From the NCBI GenBank assembly GCA_036939355.1, contig JALLAP010001004.1, positions 1 to 11,078 on the forward strand: a stretch of DNA of 11,078 bases. The letters are read 5' to 3'. Numbering within the stretch: position 1 is the stretch's first letter; each line of letters starts with the position of its first letter. Origin of the DNA: Thalassiosira profunda. Taxonomy: Eukaryota; Bacillariophyta; Thalassiosirophyceae; Thalassiosirales; Thalassiosiraceae. The notes under the pieces were generated by a model. The model was not told where the DNA came from. It made no database searches and worked only from the letters and a program-made list of their open reading frames with translations. Below are positions 7,018-11,078 of the stretch, in pieces. A program made the position numbers and the translations under genes.

Positions 7018-8110
7018 ATGAATCACCGGCAACCGCCCACAAACGCCGTGCCCGGCGCGCCCACCGTCCGCCTCCAGGGGTACGACGTCCTCCTCCTCCC
7101 CTCCGGCACCGACCCCGCCGCACCCCTCCGCTTCGCCCCGGGCAACGACGTTGGCAACCGCCGCTGTGAGTTTGGCGCTTGTCGCAGGATTTGCGGTTTG
7201 ATCATTTACGACACGTGATGTGCATTTCGTATTGCATTGCAAAACTTACGTTCGCATGTTGTGCACACTTTTTGCAGTCCGCGTCCTCCTCTCCCTCTTC
7301 CGCCGGCGGTACCTCGCCGCCCGCTCCGTCGGCGACGAGGCCGCCTGCGCCTCCGTCGCCGGCCTAGTGTTAGAGACGGTCTGCGACCGCTGCGTCCCCC
7401 ACGGGCGGTTTTTCGTCCAGCACGAAGGCGGCTGGCGGCAGTTCGAGCGCGATGGCCCCGCGACGGTGCGGATGGTCCAGAGAGCCCTCGAATTGGAGCC
7501 CGTCGAGAGCAGCGCGCCGCCGAAGCGCGAGCAGCCGGCGCCGTTTCTGGAGATGCTCTGCCAGGCGGCGGAGGGGAAGGCGCCCCTCCGCGACGAGTCC
7601 GAAGAGGAGCCCGGGCCGTTCGACGTGGTGTGCGACGCGGAGGGGAAGGGCCTGGCGAAGGAGCGGGGATATACGGGGAACAACCGGCTGAAGATCCTGC
7701 TCGCCATCCGCATGCGATCGTACCGGGCGGCGTCCGGCCGACGGGGCAAGCGGAAGATCGCCAAGGAGGTCGTGTCGAGCGTACTCGACGAGGCCGGGGG
7801 ACGGTACCTCCGATGCGACGCCTCCGGGAGGTACGAAATCCTCCCCCGCAAGGACGCAGTGGAGTGCACCCAACGAGCATTCGACGCGGCCAATCGCAGG
7901 ATGACCCGGAAGCGGAAGCGGAAGGACTGCAGCGAGGCCCAGAAGATGGTGCAACGGAAGCACAAACGGGCCATCTTGAACATGGCCGAGAAGACCCACC
8001 GGGAGGGCAGGAGCAAGGGAGTGAAGTTGTTCGCTGGTGCCATCGTGCCGAACGAGGCGTTCAGCAGCCGCGTGGTGACGCACCGAGAGGTGGTGCCCAA
8101 GGCGGCTTGA
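7018..8110 (+). CDS. tandem DUF6824-domain protein, probably nuclear
   Basis: Coding exons 7018-7165 and 7278-8110 give 326 residues. Two related domains are visible. Domain 1 (about 22-121): YDVLLL, then GNRRFRVLLSLFRRRY, GRFFV, W and a final VQRAL. Domain 2 (about 164-251): FDVV, then YTGNNRLKILLAIRMRSY, KRKIAKEVV, GGRYLRCD, and DAVECTQRAF. The shared GN-x-x-[FL]-[RK]...Y...GGR[FY] pattern is that of DUF6824 (PF20710), a family abundant in diatoms with no established biochemical role. A basic RKRKRK stretch from about 260 looks like a nuclear localisation signal. The splice junction recreates the conserved F-R of domain 1, confirming the intron. Start: the ATG at 7018 is preferred; ATGs at 6931 and 6934 are in frame, but the sequence between looks like leader. 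Confidence 0.72.
7166..7277 (+). other. 112-base GT-AG intron in the DUF6824 gene
   Basis: Donor CGCT|GTGAGT at 7166 and acceptor TTTTTGCAG|TCCGC ending 7277. Splicing joins T + TC to encode Phe in GNRR-F-RVLL, the conserved core of the domain. The length is not a multiple of three, so retention breaks the frame. It contains ATTGCATTGCAAAA (7231-7244). Confidence 0.85.
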
Positions 8111-8231
8111 GATTATAGTGCCGAAGCATGACAAGTTTATAGAGGTCGTTCTACAGGTATCCTATTGCTGCAATCTGCAGTGCAAGCTATGTTGCAAAGG
8201 CATCCATATTCTATTCACAGTTGTGCAAAGC

Positions 8232-8285
8232 ATGGAGAGCCGTCGCGGCCCAGAGCGAGCTGTTCCATTCGATGGCGGGGCATAA
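8232..8285 (+). promoter_or_regulatory. out-of-frame upstream ORF overlapping the EF-hand start
   Basis: An ATG at 8232 opens an 18-codon frame (17 residues) that stops at 8285, beyond the EF-hand ATG at 8272 and in another frame. If the mRNA begins upstream of 8232, this ORF would compete with the EF-hand start. It may instead show that transcription starts after 8232 or that the EF-hand coding region begins in an unseen upstream exon. Confidence 0.35.
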
Positions 8286-8568
8286 GTACGTCGCTCCGAA
8301 GAAGGAGGATTTGAAGTGCATACCGAAGAAGGGTCTGTTTGTCGAAATCGACGCCGATGGCGACGGAAAGGTGACGCTATCCGAGTTCGTTGCAAGGTAC
8401 GAGGAGGCCATTCCGAAGGAGCGACTCGAGCAATTATTCAAAGAGGCAGACAGGGATAGAAACGGCACGTTGTCGTTCAACGAATTTCTGAAGGTGGCTC
8501 GCACGCTGGAAAGAGTTGGCTCCGGTGGTGGTGCATTGGCAGACGGTGCCCGCACCAATAGAGTGTGA
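8272..8568 (+). CDS. small two-EF-hand calcium-binding protein
   Basis: The 98-residue product has two canonical calcium loops, D27-A-D-G-D-G-K-V-T-L-S-E38 and D60-R-D-R-N-G-T-L-S-F-N-E71, each with acidic or Asn ligands at 1, 3 and 5, Gly at 6, a hydrophobic residue at 8 and Glu at 12. The loops lie 33 residues apart, as in a paired EF-hand lobe, so it is likely a cytosolic calcium sensor or buffer. It is shorter than calmodulin (four hands). The start is uncertain: the same frame is open upstream to 8143 with no ATG, a good splice acceptor (TATTCACAG) ends at 8220, and the 17 codons from 8221 to the ATG look codable. A missing 5' exon is possible. It begins 161 bases after the DUF6824 stop and is convergent with the next gene, with 68 bases between stop codons. 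Confidence 0.68.
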   Translation: MAGHKYVAPKKEDLKCIPKKGLFVEIDADGDGKVTLSEFVARYEEAIPKERLEQLFKEADRDRNGTLSFNEFLKVARTLERVGSGGGALADGARTNRV

Positions 8569-8636
8569 AAACATCGCGACGATTGGAGTGCATCTCGTTT
8601 TGTGCGCATCTCGTTTGTGCTGCAGTTGCATTGCCG

Positions 8637-10112
8637 TTACACTAGCCACGCGCCCACCCCGGCCAACGCCAACGCAGCCGCCACCGCACCCACGCCCAAT
8701 CCACCGACCGCCCCGCCGTTGGGATCGTACTCCTCCCCAAAGTCCGGCTCCGCACCCGGCCCCTCGTCGTCGTCCTCGTCTCCCCGAAACAGCTCCGACG
8801 CCCCCGCCTCGAACGTGCAGCTGACGCCCGGCCAGCACGTCCCCCGCTCGCAATCGCCGTCGTTCGCGCACCGTCGTTCCGGACGGCACTTGTTCACCGC
8901 CGCCTGGAACGACTGCCCGCAGTACGACCCACGGTTGGTGATGCTGTTCACCACATTCGCCGGCGGGACCGTGGGCGCCGCATACCTCGTCGGTTGGTAC
9001 GTCGGAGTTTCCGTCGTCGGTTCGTACGTCGGCATCCGTACCGGCGACGCCGTCGGCGGCCGCGTTTGTCCCTCCTCCGTCGGGGCCCCGCTCACCGTCG
9101 GGCTATACGTCGGGGCCTCCGTCGGACTCACCGTCGGGGGCTCGCACACGATTCCGTCGTAGCACATCAACCCTTTCGGGCAGTCGTTCCCCGTCGAACC
9201 AAAGGCGGTGGCGGCGGTCTCGAACCCGCACTCCATCTCCTTGGAGCACGTGTCCTGGGCGACGGCGAACCCCCCCACGACCTTGGGGCCGCAGAACTTG
9301 CGATGGCCGGGGGTTATGGCCGCGTACTTCGACGTCGGGGCGGGGGTGGTGGGCGCGTCCGAGGGCGGGGCGGTGGGCGGGAGGGTGGTCCCGTCGCAGT
9401 GGGCGGGGGTGGCGCCGCAGTGGCCGAATTTGGAGCAGCACGTCCCGTCGGCGCAGACGCCGTTGCCCCGGTCCTTTTTTCCGCACGTGCCGAGTTGTCC
9501 GTCGTCGGTGCACCCCGCCGCGCCGGGAGTGCAAGCCGTTGCGACCGTCGTTTCCCCATTGGTTGCCGTCGGTGCCGGCTGCGCCGGAGTTGGCTGGGCC
9601 GGAACTGGAGCTGCGGGCGTCGGTGGCGTCACCGGCTGGGCAGGCTGAGCTGGCTGAGCCGGACCTGTTTGCGATGCCGCTCCCGCGCCATTCTCCCCCT
9701 TGCCGCACGCACAGCAATGGTCGTTGGCCGTCCCCATGCCCCCGTCGCTGTCTGTGCCGCCTTCGGCCGTGCAAATGGCCGGGCTGGAATAGTACGAGCA
9801 CGTGTCGTTGTATTTGTCGGTCCACCCCGGGGTGTCGGTGCACCCTCCGCCGCCGCCGCCGTTGTTTGCCGTCTGCGCGGGAACGTTCGGCGTGGGCAGT
9901 TGCAGTTGCAGTTGCGTTGTGGGATCCGACGGCTGCTGCAATCGACGCGCGGGCATCGAGCTCTGTGCTGGTGCATGAGCAAGAGGTGAACCGTCGAGGA
10001 GGAACTCCTCTCCTCCGCCGAGCTGCTGTTGGGCGGCAGTCCGCGGCGCCACGACGGCCGCGGAAAGGAGGAGGAGGGCCGCGGCCGCGGCAGAGGGAGC
10101 GCGGGCGGTCAT
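8637..10112 (-). CDS. secreted Cys-rich surface protein with hevein-like module, PT-rich linkers and GPI-type tail
   Basis: The 491-residue product starts with a signal peptide (Ala/Leu-rich core about 8-22). Modules in order: a Cys-rich unit with C-x5-W-x-D and CC-x-CG (91-137); a Pro/Ala/Gln linker (150-182); a hevein-like unit, C210-x9-C-x4-CC-x5-C-x6-C239; a Pro/Thr linker; a Cys-rich unit (274-323); a Pro-Thr repeat linker with P-T-x-x-P-T units (325-383); and a related Cys-rich unit (398-432). An acidic stretch (445-463) precedes a hydrophobic C-terminus (about 467-491) ending without charged residues, which fits a GPI-anchor signal. Such architectures are typical of diatom surface or wall proteins. 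An R-R-L (56-58) could be an RxL processing site. The frame extends upstream to a TTG only; the ATG at 10112 gives a clean signal peptide. Confidence 0.75.
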   Translation of the reverse strand: MTARAPSAAAAALLLLSAAVVAPRTAAQQQLGGGEEFLLDGSPLAHAPAQSSMPARRLQQPSDPTTQLQLQLPTPNVPAQTANNGGGGGGCTDTPGWTDKYNDTCSYYSSPAICTAEGGTDSDGGMGTANDHCCACGKGENGAGAASQTGPAQPAQPAQPVTPPTPAAPVPAQPTPAQPAPTATNGETTVATACTPGAAGCTDDGQLGTCGKKDRGNGVCADGTCCSKFGHCGATPAHCDGTTLPPTAPPSDAPTTPAPTSKYAAITPGHRKFCGPKVVGGFAVAQDTCSKEMECGFETAATAFGSTGNDCPKGLMCYDGIVCEPPTVSPTEAPTYSPTVSGAPTEEGQTRPPTASPVRMPTYEPTTETPTYQPTRYAAPTVPPANVVNSITNRGSYCGQSFQAAVNKCRPERRCANDGDCERGTCWPGVSCTFEAGASELFRGDEDDDEGPGAEPDFGEEYDPNGGAVGGLGVGAVAAALALAGVGAWLV

Positions 10113-10159
10113 GGCGGCGCTGAGGGGCGTGGAGAGCGGCGGAGAGGTGCCGCGGCCAT
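10109..10159 (-). promoter_or_regulatory. 17-codon upstream ORF overlapping the surface-protein start as ATGA
   Basis: On the minus strand an ATG at 10159 opens a 16-residue frame (Ala/Pro/Arg-rich) whose TGA (10111-10109) overlaps the main ATG (10112-10110) in the sequence ATGA. If included in the 5' UTR, it could allow termination-reinitiation control of the surface-protein gene. The transcription start is unknown. Confidence 0.4.
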
Positions 10160-10467
10160 GCAATGACGCCCGGGCGGGCCTCTCTGCAAAAAAATCCCTG
10201 CCTCACTCGTGTTTTCGTCGGTTCGTCGGATCATGGTCGGTCCGAAGGCTCCGTACAAAAAAACGGCGGAATTAGTACGCTTGGCTCTACCGAGCGAGCC
10301 TCTCTTCTTCCTCTCCCAACCCAGGTACCCTCTCTGCAGGCTCGTTCAGAAGCAAGGGCACGAGAGCAGGCATCCTGAAATCCTGACTTCTATGTCGCTT
10401 GGCTTTACAATTTTGTGCATATCCTGTGTTCATTCGCTTTCTTGACCTCCAGGTGCCGCTAGCCCAT
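10113..10467. other. intergenic region between LRR gene and surface-protein gene
   Basis: About 355 bases between two minus-strand genes. It contains the short upstream ORF next to 10112, two A-runs (GCAAAAAAATCC near 10187-10198 and TACAAAAAAACGG near 10253-10265) that are T-runs on the coding strand, and no supported gene. It should hold the 3' end signal of the LRR gene and the promoter of the surface-protein gene; no specific element was identified. Confidence 0.45.
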
Positions 10468-11078
10468 TCAATCGCTCATCAGCGTGATCGAGGTCCGCCT
10501 CACCGTCTCCTCGAACCGATCCTTGCACACAAGATACCCGAAACCGCCCGGACTGTACAGCCTTTCGTTCGCCCTCCACCGCGCCCGCTTGCGGTGCGGC
10601 ATGAAGAGCACCGCGCCACGGAGCAAGGTCATCCGTTCCTGGTGGAAGAATTGTCGCATCGCCTTGACGCTCCGTTGGTACATTGGCGGAGGGTACGCGA
10701 GGTTCGGGTTGCGGTGGAGGTACAAATCGCAGCTGTCGTGCAGTCGGCCCAGGGTGCGAGGCAGAGCAGTGACGTTGTTCCCGCAGAAGGACACGAAACG
10801 CAGCCCCGTCAGCTCTCCCAATTCGTCCGGCACCTCGAAGCCGATTCCGGGAGTGTTGTTTTTCATTGTGGCACCTCCGTCGTTGTCCTCCACGAAGAGG
10901 TAGGTCAAACTCTTCAACTTTCCAACGTGACTGTGAAGGTAGCTCATTCCGTTGCGGCTCAACGTTAGCCGTTCCAGCGGTCCGGAACTGATCGCCAGGG
11001 CGTCGAAGACGTCGGCCCACTCATCGCGTTCCATCGAACGAAGGTTGCACCCACGAACCCACAAATGCCGCAGATTCA
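10468..11078 (-). CDS. leucine-rich-repeat protein, 5' end beyond the window
   Basis: About 202 C-terminal residues are visible and the frame is still open at the window edge, so the gene is partial; the first in-frame TTG is not a start. Leucine-rich repeats of the plant/diatom intracellular kind are visible: LRHLWVRGCNL, LERLTLSRNGMSYLHSHVGKL, SLTYLFVEDN, LRFVSFCGNNVTALPRTLGRL and a last CDLYLHRNPNLAYPPP. A 20-residue insertion (about DGGATMKNNTPGIGFEVP) follows the third repeat without breaking frame. After the repeats comes a basic tail (PHRKRARWRANE) and no further domain. LRRs mediate protein-protein contact; no specific role can be given. It lies upstream of the surface-protein gene on the same strand. 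Confidence 0.72.
   Translation of the reverse strand, partial: NLRHLWVRGCNLRSMERDEWADVFDALAISSGPLERLTLSRNGMSYLHSHVGKLKSLTYLFVEDNDGGATMKNNTPGIGFEVPDELGELTGLRFVSFCGNNVTALPRTLGRLHDSCDLYLHRNPNLAYPPPMYQRSVKAMRQFFHQERMTLLRGAVLFMPHRKRARWRANERLYSPGGFGYLVCKDRFEETVRRTSITLMSD

Noticed and set aside
7206..8134. Several 220-290-codon frames on both strands across the DUF6824 gene
   Set aside because: They are shadows in high-GC sequence; only the chosen spliced frame restores conserved motifs.
8118..8220. EF-hand first exon with ATG at 8128
   Set aside because: That frame stops after four codons (TAG at 8140-8142), and using the GT at 8134 as a donor leads into the wrong frame at 8221.
8994..9989. 331-codon plus frame opposite the surface-protein gene
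   Set aside because: Arg-rich translation produced by antisense of Pro/Thr/Cys codons; no domain or leader.
10113..10163. 17-residue extension before the surface-protein signal peptide
   Set aside because: It begins with TTG and would bury the signal peptide; the ATG at 10112 fits better.

Overview
The window looks like nuclear DNA of a photosynthetic stramenopile, most likely a diatom. The evidence is two short GT-AG introns, two eukaryotic-type tRNA genes without encoded CCA, two tandem copies of the diatom-typical DUF6824 domain, a secreted protein with diatom-style Cys-rich modules on Pro/Thr linkers, and secretory-pathway type II membrane enzymes. No species is claimed. There is no sign of a bacterial operon, CRISPR array, phage or intact transposon.

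Layout. 1-664: AT-richer leader with a 12-base motif repeated four times, then a small gene for a very basic protein with a C-terminal C2H2-like finger (665-1225, +). 1226-2222: about 1 kb with no convincing gene but several short perfect inverted repeats. 2223-2370: two minus-strand tRNA genes four bases apart, initiator tRNA-Met upstream of tRNA-Ala(CGC). 2628-4424 (-): type II membrane SGNH/PC-esterase-like protein. 4801-6480 (+, one intron): type II membrane glycosyltransferase of the HPAT / peptidyl-serine galactosyltransferase kind, divergent from the esterase across a 376-bp shared upstream region. 7018-8110 (+, one intron): tandem DUF6824 protein. 8272-8568 (+): small two-EF-hand protein. 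8637-10112 (-): secreted, Cys-rich, probably GPI-anchored surface protein with a hevein-like module, convergent with the EF-hand gene. 10468-window end (-): 3' part of a leucine-rich-repeat protein.

Together, three genes (esterase-like, glycosyltransferase, Cys-rich surface protein) point to making or decorating extracellular glycoprotein or cell wall. The first two share a promoter region and may be co-regulated; this is inference. The DUF6824 and basic zinc-finger proteins are probably nuclear. I found no clear new multi-gene system. The most unusual local signals are a reversed 1:72 pair in the initiator tRNA, a stop-free 84-base intron inside the first conserved motif of the glycosyltransferase, the four-copy 12-mer, and a uORF overlapping the start of the surface-protein gene as ATGA.

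Several long open frames begin with TTG or GTG. For this eukaryote I moved the starts to the first well-placed in-frame ATG.
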